DNA of 16,142 nt from contig JADGCJ010000070.1 of the NCBI GenBank assembly GCA_015229045.1, positions 1 to 16,142 on the forward strand, given 5' to 3'. Below the pieces are notes generated by a model, which had not been told where the DNA came from, ran no database searches, and saw only the letters and a list, made by a program, of their open reading frames with translations. The first letter of the stretch is position 1, and the number at the start of each line of letters is the position of its first letter. The stretch comes from Magnetococcales bacterium (GTDB lineage Bacteria > Pseudomonadota > Magnetococcia > Magnetococcales > DC0425bin3). Below, piece after piece: positions 8,498-15,985 of the stretch. The translations under genes were made by a program, and so were the position numbers.

Positions 8498-11136
8498 GAC
8501 GGATCCTTGCTTTCAATCCAGAGGGGGACGGCGGCCAGGGCTTCGTTGAGTTGTTCGGGTCGGGTGCCGCCACCTTGGGCCATGTCGGGACGACCACCGC
8601 CCTTGCCACCCACCTTTTCCGACACAAAACGAATGAGATCCCCGGCTTTGACCCTGGCAGTCAGGTCGGGGGTGACACCGGCCAGCAGGGCAACCTTTTC
8701 GTCGGCGACTACGCCCAACAGGATGACGGCAGAGTCGAGTTTCTCCTTGAGACGGTCGCTGAGATCACGCAAACCCTTGGGATCCACCCCCTCCACCCGC
8801 GCCACGAGCAGAGGAACCCCTGCCACAATGCGCAACTGGCCAAGCAGCTCGTCAACAATGTTGCCGGACATGACGGATTTGGCCTTTTCCAGGCTGCGCT
8901 CCAACTCTTTTTGGCGCAGGAGAAGCTTTTCCACTCCCTCGACCACCTGCGGGACACCGACTTTCAGGAGACGGGCGACTTTTTTCAGCTCCTCGCCATC
9001 CTGAACAAAGCTGCGACGCGCCACTGGACCGCACACAGCCTCGATGCGGCGTACCCCGGCAGCAACAGCGCTTTCGGCAAGGATACGAAAAACACCAATC
9101 TCTCCGGAGTGATTGACATGGGTGCCGCCACATAGTTCCAAGGATTCACCAATACGCACCACGCGCACCGATTCACCATATTTTTCGCCAAACAGGGCCA
9201 TGGCCCCCATGGCGACGGCCTCCTCCGGGGTCATCACCGTGGTGTGTTGGGGATCGTTGGCCCAGATGGCGGCGTTGACGCTGTCTTCCACGCGGTCGAT
9301 CTCTTCCGGTGTCATGGCCTGAAAATGGGAAAAATCCAGGCGCAACCGTTCCGCCGAGACCATGGATCCTGCCTGCTTGACGTGGGATCCCAAAACCTGG
9401 CGCAGGGCGTGATGCAGCAGATGGGTCGCGGAGTGGTGCAGCCGGGTCATGCCCCGACGTTTGCCGTTGACCTCCAGGGTCAGGTCGTCACCGGCGCACA
9501 ACGTCCCCTGGAGCATGCGCCCGGAGTGGACGAAGAGACCCGGTATCGGTTTTTGCGTCTGGGTCACCTCAAAGCGGCCATTGCGGGCGATGATGAGGCC
9601 GGTATCGCCCACCTGCCCGCCGGATTCGCCGTAGAACGGGGTCTGGTTGACGATCAGTTGGGCTTCCTGACCGGCGTCGATCCGTTCCGAGCGGGCATCC
9701 TTGACGATGATGGCCTGCAGCATGCCGTGGGCGGACTCGGTGTCATAGCCGAGGAACTCCGTGGCGGAACAGCTCTCCAGCAGTTCGTGGTACAGGCCGG
9801 CCACCTGGAGGTCGCCGGAGCCGGACCAGGCGGCGCGAGCGCGTTTTTTCTGGGCGGCCATGTGGGTATCGAAACCCTGCATATCCAGGGTGATGCCCCG
9901 GTCGCGGGCAATATCGGCGGTGAGGTCGGTCGGAAAGCCGTAGGTGTCATACAGGGTGAAGACGGCCTCGCCATCCAGGACACCGCCCGCCGTCAGACCA
10001 GCCAGAGATTGATCGAGGAGCTTCAGGCCGGATCCCAGGGTGGCGGCGAAACGTTTCTCTTCGGTCTCCACCACCATGGCGACGGTTTCGCCCTGGGCGA
10101 CCAGCTCCGGATAGGTTTCGCCCATGGTTTGGGCCAGAGTTCCGGTCAGGCTGTGCAGGAAAGGGCGCTCCAGTCCGAGCATGCGACCATGACGCATGGC
10201 GCGCCGCATGATGCGCCGCAGGACATAACCACGCCCTTCGTTGGAGGGGAGGACACCGTCGGCGATCAGAAAACCGGCGGCGCGAACATGGTCGGCAATG
10301 ACGCGCAGGGAGATGCGTTGTGTCTCGGAGCAGATTTCATAGTCGGTGCCGCAGCGGGCAGCGGCAGCGCGCAACAGAGGCTGAAAAAGATCGGTGTCAA
10401 AGTTGCTGGTACGCCCCTGAACGACGGCGGCCATGCGTTCCAGGCCGGCGCCGGTATCGATGCAGGGGTTGGGCAGCGGTGTCAGCTTTCCGTCTGCATC
10501 CCGATTGTACTGCATGAAGACCAGGTTCCAGATTTCGACGAAGCGGTTGCCATCGCCGTCCGGCGAGCCGGGGGGACCGCCGGCCACACCGGGCCCATAG
10601 TCATAAAAAATTTCCGAGCAGGGGCCACAGGGGCCGGTATCGCCCATCGACCAGAAATTGTCGCTGGTGGCGATGCGGATGATTTTTTCACTGGGCAGGC
10701 CGACTTTTTCCCGCCACAGTTGCCAGGCCTCGTCATCTTCGGCATAGACTGTCACCAGCAATCGATCGGGGGGGATGCCGAGTTTGCCGGTGACAAATTG
10801 CCAGGCCAGAGGGATGGCCTCGGCCTTGAAATAGTCGCCGAAGGAGAAGTTGCCGAGCATCTCGAAAAAGGTATGATGGCGCGGTGTGCGACCGACATTC
10901 TCCAGATCGTTGTGTTTGCCACCGGCCCGCACGCATTTTTGTACGGTGACAGCTCGATTGAAGTCGCGTCGTTCCTGTCCCAGAAAGAGATTTTTGAATT
11001 GCACCATGCCGGCGTTGGTGAACAAGAGCGTCGGGTCGTTGCGTGGCACCAGGCCGGAGGAGGCCACATGCCGATGACCATGGCGCTCAAAGAAGGTCAC
11101 AAACCGTCGGCGAATGTCATTTCCCGTCATTCCCAC
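8494..11136 (-). CDS. alaS: Alanyl-tRNA synthetase
   Basis: Class II synthetase that charges tRNA-Ala and edits misacylated Ser or Gly. The 880 residues match the usual size (E. coli 876). The catalytic domain begins with IRRRFVTFFERHGH and has NDPTLLFTNAGMVQFK and the aminoacylation block HTFFEMLGNFSFGDYFK. The editing domain holds the zinc-binding pairs HSATH (His568, His572) and CGGTH (Cys669, His673). A C-Ala-like domain follows, ending near GGKGGGRPDMAQGGG. The start is GTG 11136, because GAGGAG (11144-11149 on the plus strand, read in reverse) lies seven bases upstream; the ATG at 11130 would be 13 bases away. It follows recX by 21 bases. On the opposite strand a long open frame spans the gene; it is a codon-composition shadow. 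Confidence 0.97.
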   Translation of the reverse strand: MGMTGNDIRRRFVTFFERHGHRHVASSGLVPRNDPTLLFTNAGMVQFKNLFLGQERRDFNRAVTVQKCVRAGGKHNDLENVGRTPRHHTFFEMLGNFSFGDYFKAEAIPLAWQFVTGKLGIPPDRLLVTVYAEDDEAWQLWREKVGLPSEKIIRIATSDNFWSMGDTGPCGPCSEIFYDYGPGVAGGPPGSPDGDGNRFVEIWNLVFMQYNRDADGKLTPLPNPCIDTGAGLERMAAVVQGRTSNFDTDLFQPLLRAAAARCGTDYEICSETQRISLRVIADHVRAAGFLIADGVLPSNEGRGYVLRRIMRRAMRHGRMLGLERPFLHSLTGTLAQTMGETYPELVAQGETVAMVVETEEKRFAATLGSGLKLLDQSLAGLTAGGVLDGEAVFTLYDTYGFPTDLTADIARDRGITLDMQGFDTHMAAQKKRARAAWSGSGDLQVAGLYHELLESCSATEFLGYDTESAHGMLQAIIVKDARSERIDAGQEAQLIVNQTPFYGESGGQVGDTGLIIARNGRFEVTQTQKPIPGLFVHSGRMLQGTLCAGDDLTLEVNGKRRGMTRLHHSATHLLHHALRQVLGSHVKQAGSMVSAERLRLDFSHFQAMTPEEIDRVEDSVNAAIWANDPQHTTVMTPEEAVAMGAMALFGEKYGESVRVVRIGESLELCGGTHVNHSGEIGVFRILAESAVAAGVRRIEAVCGPVARRSFVQDGEELKKVARLLKVGVPQVVEGVEKLLLRQKELERSLEKAKSVMSGNIVDELLGQLRIVAGVPLLVARVEGVDPKGLRDLSDRLKEKLDSAVILLGVVADEKVALLAGVTPDLTARVKAGDLIRFVSEKVGGKGGGRPDMAQGGGTRPEQLNEALAAVPLWIESKDPS

Positions 11137-11157
11137 CGCAAATCTCCTCGTTGCAAG

Positions 11158-11601
11158 TCAGCCCAGAATCTGCCAGATGGTATCGGCATCGAACCCGCGT
11201 CGCACGAGAAAATCGTACTGTTTCTTCAAAGTCGCCCGGTCGGGGGGTGGAGCGGAGCCAAATTTTTTATCCCGTGCTGCCCGGGCCAGGGCCAGCAGAT
11301 CGGTGGTGGCCAGAAAATCGGCCAGAGCGGATTCGGTCTGCCCGGCGGAGACGCCGCGCTGGTGCAGCTCGGCGCGCACCCGCTGCGGTCCGCAGAGTTT
11401 GTTCTGCAAACGGTTGCGGGTCAGGGCTTCGGCGAAAGCGGCATCGTTCAGGTAGCCCTGTTCCAGGCAGCGGGCGATGGCTTGCTCGACCAGCTCCGAC
11501 GGGGCGCCTTTCTGGTACAGTTTGCGGGTCAGTTCCTGGATGCCGTGGGGGCGTCGTGCCAGACATCGCAAGGCCATATCGTAAACGTGTGTTGCGTCCA
11601 T
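11158..11601 (-). CDS. recX: Regulatory protein RecX
   Basis: Small, mostly helical protein that binds RecA filaments and inhibits or modulates their activity. The 147 residues fit the family (about 150-165). Recognisable parts are the N-terminal ALRCLARRPHGIQELTRKL, the central CLEQGYLNDAAFAEALTRNR and the third repeat ending in YDFLVRRGFDADTIWQIL, which match the tandem three-helix repeats of RecX. It is the first gene of the leftward recX-alaS-zinc-ribbon group. In many bacteria the order is recA-recX-alaS; here recA is not upstream. The start is ATG 11601. No strong ribosome binding site precedes it. Confidence 0.88.
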   Translation of the reverse strand: MDATHVYDMALRCLARRPHGIQELTRKLYQKGAPSELVEQAIARCLEQGYLNDAAFAEALTRNRLQNKLCGPQRVRAELHQRGVSAGQTESALADFLATTDLLALARAARDKKFGSAPPPDRATLKKQYDFLVRRGFDADTIWQILG

Positions 11602-11802
11602 GACGTATCGACCCGGAAAATGAGTGAGAAATTGACATCTGAATTTTTTTGACAGCTTCCGGAAGAGTTCGGGTATCGCGCAGCCTGGATTTTTTCGATA
11701 ACCTCCAGGGAGTTTGTTGCCACATAACCTTCGATGATTTTATCCTTCATTTCCTGGCGGGCAAACCCATTCCGGTCGTTGCGAGCGTTGAAGGTTCGGT
11801 TC

Positions 11803-11867
11803 TTTCTTGACCTGCCAGGGAGCCAGCCCCCTGGACCCCCATTCGTTGCCGGGTGCTGAATAGTTAC
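11803..11867 (-). repeat. Modules A and C joined, inverted copy before dnaQ
   Basis: Read on the minus strand it begins with the exact 13-mer GTAACTATTCAGC (11855-11867), followed by ACCCGGCAACGAA and the GGGGTCCAGGGGG palindromic block. It matches 16069-16125 closely over about 55 bases. These two are the most complete A-C copies in the window. Confidence 0.8.
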
Positions 11868-11873
11868 AAAAAA

Positions 11874-11900
11874 CCATGCATGCCGGAATGGACCCGGTTT
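11874..11900 (+). repeat. Module B, copy before dnaQ
   Basis: CCATG, a short spacer, then GGAATGGACCCGGTTT. It lies six bases (all A) after the inverted module A, the same order as at 13335-13377. It ends 24 bases before the dnaQ start, so it forms part of the dnaQ leader if transcription starts further upstream. Confidence 0.55.
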
Positions 11901-11924
11901 GGGGTTCCGGAAGGGAAGAGATCG

Positions 11925-12632
11925 ATGCCTATGAAAAGATTGATTGTTCTGGATACGGAAACCACTGGAATTTCACCGGAGGCCGGGCATCGTATCCTGG
12001 AGATTGGTTGTGTGGAACTCGTGGGAATGCGCCCCGGGGAGAGACGCCAGTGGTATCTTGATCCGGAACGGGAGATTCCCGAGGAGGTGATTCAAATTCA
12101 TGGCATCACCCAGGAAATGGTGGTCGGAAAACCGAAGTTTGCGGAAATTGCTCATGAATTTCTCGAATTTATCCAGGATGACCCCCTGATCATTCACAAT
12201 GCCGCTTTCGATCTGGGATTTTTAAACGCCGAATTGGCACGGATGGGCCTTGCGCCGCTCAAGATGGAACGGACCATCGACACCCTGCGCCTGGCGCGGA
12301 AACGTCTGGGAAAGGGGTCGTTCAACCTCGATGCATTGTGTCAGCGATTGGGTGTGGACAACAGTGATCGGGAGCGACACGGTGCCTTGCTGGATGCGCA
12401 GCTGTTGGCACGGGTCTACATCGAGTTGGAGGGAGGGGATCAGTTTCGTCTGGCCCTGGTCCAAACCGATGTGACCGAGAGTATCGTCGCCACGTTGCCC
12501 GTGGCGCCGCGGGCAACATGGCCCGCACGGGAATGGATTGTGCCGCCAGAGGAGGCCAGTGAACATGCCGCGTTTTTGGAATTTTTGCACAAAGAGAGTG
12601 GAAGGTGCCTTTGGCGGAGCGGAAAATTTTAA
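11925..12632 (+). CDS. dnaQ: DNA polymerase III epsilon subunit (3'-5' proofreading exonuclease)
   Basis: DEDDh exonuclease that proofreads for the replicative polymerase. From ATG 11925 it has 235 residues (E. coli 243). All exonuclease motifs are present: ExoI VLDTETTG (Asp10, Glu12), ExoII HNAAFD (Asp96) and ExoIII HGALLDAQ (His152, Asp157). The C terminus ends GRCLWRSGKF, like the SCLWRA end of E. coli epsilon that binds the alpha subunit, so this is probably true epsilon and not a generic DnaQ-family exonuclease. AAGGGA lies eight bases before ATG 11925; ATG 11931 two codons later is an alternative. The frame continues upstream through repeat module A, which I exclude. It is followed by bioD, whose start overlaps its 3' end. 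Confidence 0.93.
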   Translation: MPMKRLIVLDTETTGISPEAGHRILEIGCVELVGMRPGERRQWYLDPEREIPEEVIQIHGITQEMVVGKPKFAEIAHEFLEFIQDDPLIIHNAAFDLGFLNAELARMGLAPLKMERTIDTLRLARKRLGKGSFNLDALCQRLGVDNSDRERHGALLDAQLLARVYIELEGGDQFRLALVQTDVTESIVATLPVAPRATWPAREWIVPPEEASEHAAFLEFLHKESGRCLWRSGKF

Positions 12633-13377
12633 AAACCAGGCCGGATCTCCAGAGCTGACAAAGAGGGCAGGCGCAGCCTCCCTCCCGGATTCCCAGACCC
12701 CTTTCAATCAATCAAGAAATGTTGGTTTTTTTGTCACCGGCACCGATACCGATGTTGGCAAGACAGTTGCCACCGCCTGGCTGCTTCGTCGTCTGCGCGG
12801 GTTTTATTGGAAACCGATCCAGGCCGGACTCGATGGAGAGACCGACACCATGGTGGTGCAACGCCTCGCGGAGTTGCCCGATCACCATGTCATTCCCACG
12901 CGACATGCCCTGCATCTGCCCCGCTCCCCGCATCTGGCTGCCGCCCGGGAGAACATCACCATTCACCTGACCGATTTTCACCTGGCCAATCCCCCCCAAC
13001 CCCTGGTGGTGGAAGGGGCCGGTGGTCTTCTGGTCCCCATCAATCAAACCGCGCTCATGGTGGACCTCATGGCTCGTCTGAGGCTGCCCGTCATTGTGGT
13101 CGCCCGCACCTCCCTGGGGACCATCAACCATACGCTCCTGACCTTGGAAACCCTGCGCCACAGAGGTCTGACCGTGGCCGGAGTCATCCTGAACGGTCCA
13201 CCCGATACCAGTAACCGGGAGGCCATCATCCACTACGGACGGGTGGACATCCTGGCCGAAATTCCTTTCCTGGAAACCTTGACCGGAGCGGAGTTGGATC
13301 GGGCGGCTGTGGTTCATCCATCGGCTGTCGTGGTGCTGAATAGTTACACTCCATGTTCCAAAGTGGACGCGGTTTAA
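12565..13377 (+). CDS. bioD: ATP-dependent dethiobiotin synthetase BioD
   Basis: Forms the ureido ring of dethiobiotin from diaminopelargonic acid, CO2 and ATP in biotin synthesis. P-loop FVTGTDTDVGKT (GTDTDVGKT at residues 59-67), the substrate-lysine region FYWKPIQAG, VEGAGGLLVPIN and the GTINHTLLTLE block match the family. The conserved part begins only near residue 52. No ATG, GTG or TTG lies in frame just before it. ATG 12565 is chosen because GGAGG (12551-12555) precedes it by nine bases. That gives 270 residues, a 68-base overlap with dnaQ and an N-terminal extension of about 50 residues without family similarity, part of it from repeat-like DNA. GTG 12598 is an alternative. The last 13 residues and the stop come from repeat modules A and B. 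No other biotin genes are present. Confidence 0.88.
   Translation: MPRFWNFCTKRVEGAFGGAENFKNQAGSPELTKRAGAASLPDSQTPFNQSRNVGFFVTGTDTDVGKTVATAWLLRRLRGFYWKPIQAGLDGETDTMVVQRLAELPDHHVIPTRHALHLPRSPHLAAARENITIHLTDFHLANPPQPLVVEGAGGLLVPINQTALMVDLMARLRLPVIVVARTSLGTINHTLLTLETLRHRGLTVAGVILNGPPDTSNREAIIHYGRVDILAEIPFLETLTGAELDRAAVVHPSAVVVLNSYTPCSKVDAV
12665..12681 (+). repeat. Module E fragment between dnaQ and the BioD core
   Basis: GGGCAGGCGCAGCCTCC matches 15992-16008 with one difference, and the following bases are also similar (CCC.GA.TCCC). It lies inside the putative N-terminal extension of bioD, which suggests that stretch is intergenic in origin. Confidence 0.5.
13335..13377 (+). repeat. Modules A (inverted) and B forming the end of bioD
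   Basis: GCTGAATAGTTAC (13335-13347) is the exact reverse complement of module A. After three bases comes CCATG...GTGGACGCGGTTTAA (13351-13377), module B. The order A-B equals that at 11855-11900. The TAA at the end of module B is the bioD stop codon. Confidence 0.75.
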
Positions 13378-13386
13378 CCTGTTTTT

Positions 13387-14010
13387 TCAGGGCAATATGT
13401 AATCGGTGGGCCGCGCCGGCGTGGAGACCGCCGCCCCCGCATTCTGAATCAGGACAAGGAGGATGAGCAGCAAAAAAGCGGCAGCCAGAGGCGTCACGTC
13501 CAGAGGACCGAACGTTGGCACCCAACGCCGCAAAGGCCGCAGTACAGGCTCGGTGACCTGAAACAGGAAAAGATTGACCGGATGGCGCAGATTGAGCCGC
13601 AGCGGCCTGCCCTGTTTGAAGGTCAGCCAGGAGTGAATGTTGATCCCGCCCCGCGCCACCAACAGCAACATGTAAAGGGTCAGGAAAAGGTGAAGGATGG
13701 TGAGAATTTCGCCAGCCAGGACGCCCACGGCCAGACCGGCCGGCACCCCGCTGAAGAGAGCCGCCACCATGCGCTGCAACACCATGATGCCCATCATGAC
13801 CACGATGGGGGAAAAATCCATCCCGCCTACGCTGGGAATGAGACGTTGTACCGGACGCAACACGGGATCGGTGAATCGCGCCAGGAATTGGACAATGGGG
13901 TTGTACGGGTCCGGATTGACCCAGGAGAGGAGGACGCGGGCCAAAATCATCCAGGAGTAGATTTGCAGGATGAACCCCAGCAAGGTACCAATCGAGTAAA
14001 AAATGCCCAT
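13387..14010 (-). CDS. yggT: YggT family membrane protein
   Basis: Integral membrane protein of 207 residues with two copies of the YggT domain, as in the E. coli protein. Each copy has a hydrophobic helix followed by a conserved segment: LLSWVNPDPYNPIVQFLARFT then DPVLRPVQRLIP in the first half, and HPVNLFLFQVTEPVLRPLRRW in the second. About four membrane segments are visible, near residues 5-30, 65-85, 95-118 and 170-192. Its molecular role is not firmly known; links to osmotic stress and cell envelope function have been proposed for the family. It is the last gene of the yggS-proC-yggT group, 22 bases after proC, with AGGAGT five bases before its ATG. Its stop lies nine bases from the convergent bioD stop. 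Confidence 0.88.
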   Translation of the reverse strand: MGIFYSIGTLLGFILQIYSWMILARVLLSWVNPDPYNPIVQFLARFTDPVLRPVQRLIPSVGGMDFSPIVVMMGIMVLQRMVAALFSGVPAGLAVGVLAGEILTILHLFLTLYMLLLVARGGINIHSWLTFKQGRPLRLNLRHPVNLFLFQVTEPVLRPLRRWVPTFGPLDVTPLAAAFLLLILLVLIQNAGAAVSTPARPTDYILP

Positions 14011-14032
14011 ATCAGACTCCTGATTTTGGCTG

Positions 14033-14848
14033 TCAGGCGTTGTTCAGTTCCCGGGAACGTTGCCAGGCGGCCACCACCGCCTCCATGAAAGCGCTCCGGA
14101 CAGCATGCTCCTCCAAACGGCGCAGAGCGGCAATGGTCGTTCCTCCCGGCGAAGTGACCTGACTCTTCAGAATGGCCGGATGTTGTCCGCTCTCTGCCAG
14201 GAGACGACTGCTGCCCAGAAGGGTCTGTTGGGCCAGGAGATCGGCCAGATCCCTGGGCAAACCACACGCCACGCCGCCGTCGGACAACGCCTCGGCCACC
14301 AGATAGAGATAGGCAGGACCTGATCCCGACAAGGCGGTCACCGCGTCCATGAGTTTTTCGTCCTGGACCACTGTCACGTTGCCTGCCGCCCGCATGATCT
14401 CTTGTGCCATCGTCAGCAGGGGTGGATCCACCCCGATGCCGGAACAAAGGACGGTCATTCCGGCTCCGATCAGGGCCGGTGTGTTCGGCATGGCCCGAAT
14501 GACGGGTTGTCCCGGCGGCAGATCCGCAGACAGACGCGACAAGGAGATTCCGGCAGCAATGGAGAGGATCAGGGCATGCGGTGCCAGCGCTGAACGGACC
14601 TCCTGCAACACCCCCGCAACCACCCCCGGCTTGACGGCCACCACCACGACATCGGCCCCGGACAACACAGCCCGATTATCGGCCTGGACCGTCACGTTGA
14701 AGCGCTCTTGCAAGGTGGTGCGCCGTTGTAGATCCGGCTCGGCAACCCGAATGCGCTCAGGGGAGAGAGCCGCCTGACAAAGTCCACTGATCAAGGCCGT
14801 GGCCATATTGCCACCGCCCAAAAAGGCCACGGTCACTGCAAGGGTCAT
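14033..14848 (-). CDS. proC: Pyrroline-5-carboxylate reductase
   Basis: Cytosolic NAD(P)H-dependent enzyme catalysing the last step of proline synthesis. The 271 residues fit the family. The N-terminal Rossmann motif VAFLGGGNMATALISGL (7-23) binds the cofactor; VVVAVKPGV and RAMPNTPALIGAG are conserved. The C-terminal dimerisation and active-site region has ALSGSGPAYLYLVAEAL and SQVTSPGGTTIAAL. Its ATG overlaps the yggS stop (ATGA at 14845-14848), indicating coupled translation. The yggS-proC-yggT order is widespread in proteobacteria. Confidence 0.96.
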   Translation of the reverse strand: MTLAVTVAFLGGGNMATALISGLCQAALSPERIRVAEPDLQRRTTLQERFNVTVQADNRAVLSGADVVVVAVKPGVVAGVLQEVRSALAPHALILSIAAGISLSRLSADLPPGQPVIRAMPNTPALIGAGMTVLCSGIGVDPPLLTMAQEIMRAAGNVTVVQDEKLMDAVTALSGSGPAYLYLVAEALSDGGVACGLPRDLADLLAQQTLLGSSRLLAESGQHPAILKSQVTSPGGTTIAALRRLEEHAVRSAFMEAVVAAWQRSRELNNA

Positions 14849-15540
14849 GGATCACTCTCCTGACGTTCACCAAAAATGGCCGTACCGACCCGGACCAGGG
14901 TCGCTCCCTCTTCCACGGCCACGACATAATCTTCGCTCATGCCCATGGAGATCTCACGCATGGATACACCAGGGATGGCGCATTGTTCCAGATCGCGGGC
15001 CAGGGTGGCCAGCTCCCGAAAGAAGGGGCGCGACGCTTCCGGATCATCGCTCCAGGGGGGAATGGTCATCAAGCCGCAGACAGCGATGCCGGAAAAGGCA
15101 GCCATGGCACGGATGGCCGCTTTGGTTTCGGCAGGTGCCAGACCATGTTTCTGAGGTTCCCTGCCCAGGTTGACCTGAACGAGAACCGGCATGGGAGTCG
15201 TTGTCCGACGATGAATCTCTTCGGCCAGGGCCACGGAATCGACGCTCTGAATCATGTCGAACAGGCTCACGGCAACTTTGACCTTGTTGCGTTGCAAAGG
15301 CCCGATCAGATGCCATTGCAGCGGATGCGTTTGCAGGTGCGCTCTCTTCTCCCGGGTCTCCTGGACACGGCTCTCGCCGAAGATCACCTGACCGGCGGCC
15401 AGGGCTGCGCGCAGGGCTGACACGGGCTGGGTCTTGGAGACTGCCACCAGACGCACTCCGTCCGGATCGCGTCCCGTCCGTTTGGCCGCAGCGCGGATAC
15501 GCGCCCGAATTGTGGCCAGATTGTCGGCAATTCCGCTCAT
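14845..15540 (-). CDS. yggS: YggS family pyridoxal phosphate homeostasis protein
   Basis: PLP-binding protein with an alanine-racemase-like barrel fold. It has no known catalytic activity and maintains the PLP pool and amino-acid balance. From ATG 15540 it has 231 residues; the lysine in LVAVSKTQ is then Lys36, the same number as the PLP-binding lysine of E. coli YggS, and MSGIADNLATIRARI aligns with that N terminus. Also conserved are FGESRVQE, WHLIGPLQRNK, LVQVNLGREPQKHG, GLMTIPP, the late SMGMSEDY and the final VRVGTAIFGER. A GTG at 15561 overlaps the stop of the upstream gene (GTGA) and would add seven residues. It is coupled to proC downstream. Confidence 0.93.
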   Translation of the reverse strand: MSGIADNLATIRARIRAAAKRTGRDPDGVRLVAVSKTQPVSALRAALAAGQVIFGESRVQETREKRAHLQTHPLQWHLIGPLQRNKVKVAVSLFDMIQSVDSVALAEEIHRRTTTPMPVLVQVNLGREPQKHGLAPAETKAAIRAMAAFSGIAVCGLMTIPPWSDDPEASRPFFRELATLARDLEQCAIPGVSMREISMGMSEDYVVAVEEGATLVRVGTAIFGERQESDP

Positions 15541-15557
15541 GGAGAGTCCGGCACAAC

Positions 15558-15911
15558 TCACTGCCGCGTGGTGGGGGGCAGACTGGACGCCGGTTCCTTG
15601 ACCTTCGGTTGCGCATCCTGCTTGGCCAGGTTGTCACAGAGGGTACGTGCCGCTTCCTGGGTCAGGGCCTTGCCGGGATCCATGATGCTGCCCAGTTTGG
15701 TCTGCATCTCCTGGGTGAACTGCACACTTTTTTGATGCCGCAACCCCAGGTTGACGGCAGAGGTTCCCAGGATGACCAAAAAGACCCAGATCAGGAGCGG
15801 AATGCCATTGCCGATGATTTTGAAGATACCCGCGATGGTCAAAAATGCTCCCAGGGCGATGATGAGCCAAGCGACCGATTCTGGCTGACCAACGAGAAGG
15901 TTGTCAAACAT
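15558..15911 (-). CDS. Small membrane protein of unknown function
   Basis: 117 residues that I do not recognise. Two hydrophobic helices (about 13-33 and 36-56) lie close together, joined by a short turn with NG, then a hydrophilic tail of about 60 residues rich in K, Q and E, ending in a proline and serine stretch. No signal peptide motif, cysteine pairs or catalytic motif is visible. The ATG at 15911 has GGGAGG eight bases upstream (15920-15925 on the plus strand), a strong site. It is first in the leftward yggS-proC-yggT group, 17 bases before yggS, so it is probably co-transcribed. The good ribosome site and operon position support a real gene. Confidence 0.72.
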   Translation of the reverse strand: MFDNLLVGQPESVAWLIIALGAFLTIAGIFKIIGNGIPLLIWVFLVILGTSAVNLGLRHQKSVQFTQEMQTKLGSIMDPGKALTQEAARTLCDNLAKQDAQPKVKEPASSLPPTTRQ

Positions 15912-15936
15912 GGACCCTGCCTCCCGAATGTTGAAG

Positions 15937-15949
15937 GTAACCGTTCAGC
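15937..15949 (+). repeat. Module A, degenerate copy
   Basis: GTAACCGTTCAGC differs from the module A consensus at two of 13 positions and, like 16069 and 11855, continues with AC. It lies 26 bases upstream of the ATG of the small membrane protein, in the same orientation as the exact copy at 16069. Confidence 0.45.
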
Positions 15950-15960
15950 ACACTCTCACC

Positions 15961-15975
15961 GGGGGCGCTGCCCCC
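15961..15975. repeat. GC-rich hairpin GGGGGC-GCT-GCCCCC
   Basis: Perfect six-base stem with a three-base loop. It lies between the degenerate module A and the module E hairpin, in the leader of the small membrane protein operon if the promoter lies to the right. Confidence 0.6.
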
Positions 15976-15985
15976 AGACCCCCCG

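Larger units (their letters stand above)
11602..11924. other. Divergent intergenic region between recX and dnaQ
   Basis: 323 bases between two divergent genes. The right third holds modules C, A and B (11803-11900). The left part has two TTGACA-like hexamers on the plus strand (11632-11637 and 11649-11654) but no convincing -10 partner, and no clear promoter for recX on the minus strand. A 73-codon minus-strand open frame starts at 11750 and runs into recX in another frame. Its first 30 codons read like protein (KDKIIEGYVATNSLEVIEKI), so a gene remnant or small gene is possible. Confidence 0.5.

Noticed and set aside
9244..11652. 802-codon open frame on the plus strand
   Set aside because: It lies entirely opposite alaS and recX, both with clear family motifs. 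The product has low complexity (G, A, H, Q, D rich) as expected for the antisense of GC-rich coding DNA.
11853..11924. N-terminal extension of DnaQ from 11853
   Set aside because: The extension is encoded by repeat modules A and B. ATG 11925 has a ribosome binding site and directly precedes the conserved exonuclease strand.
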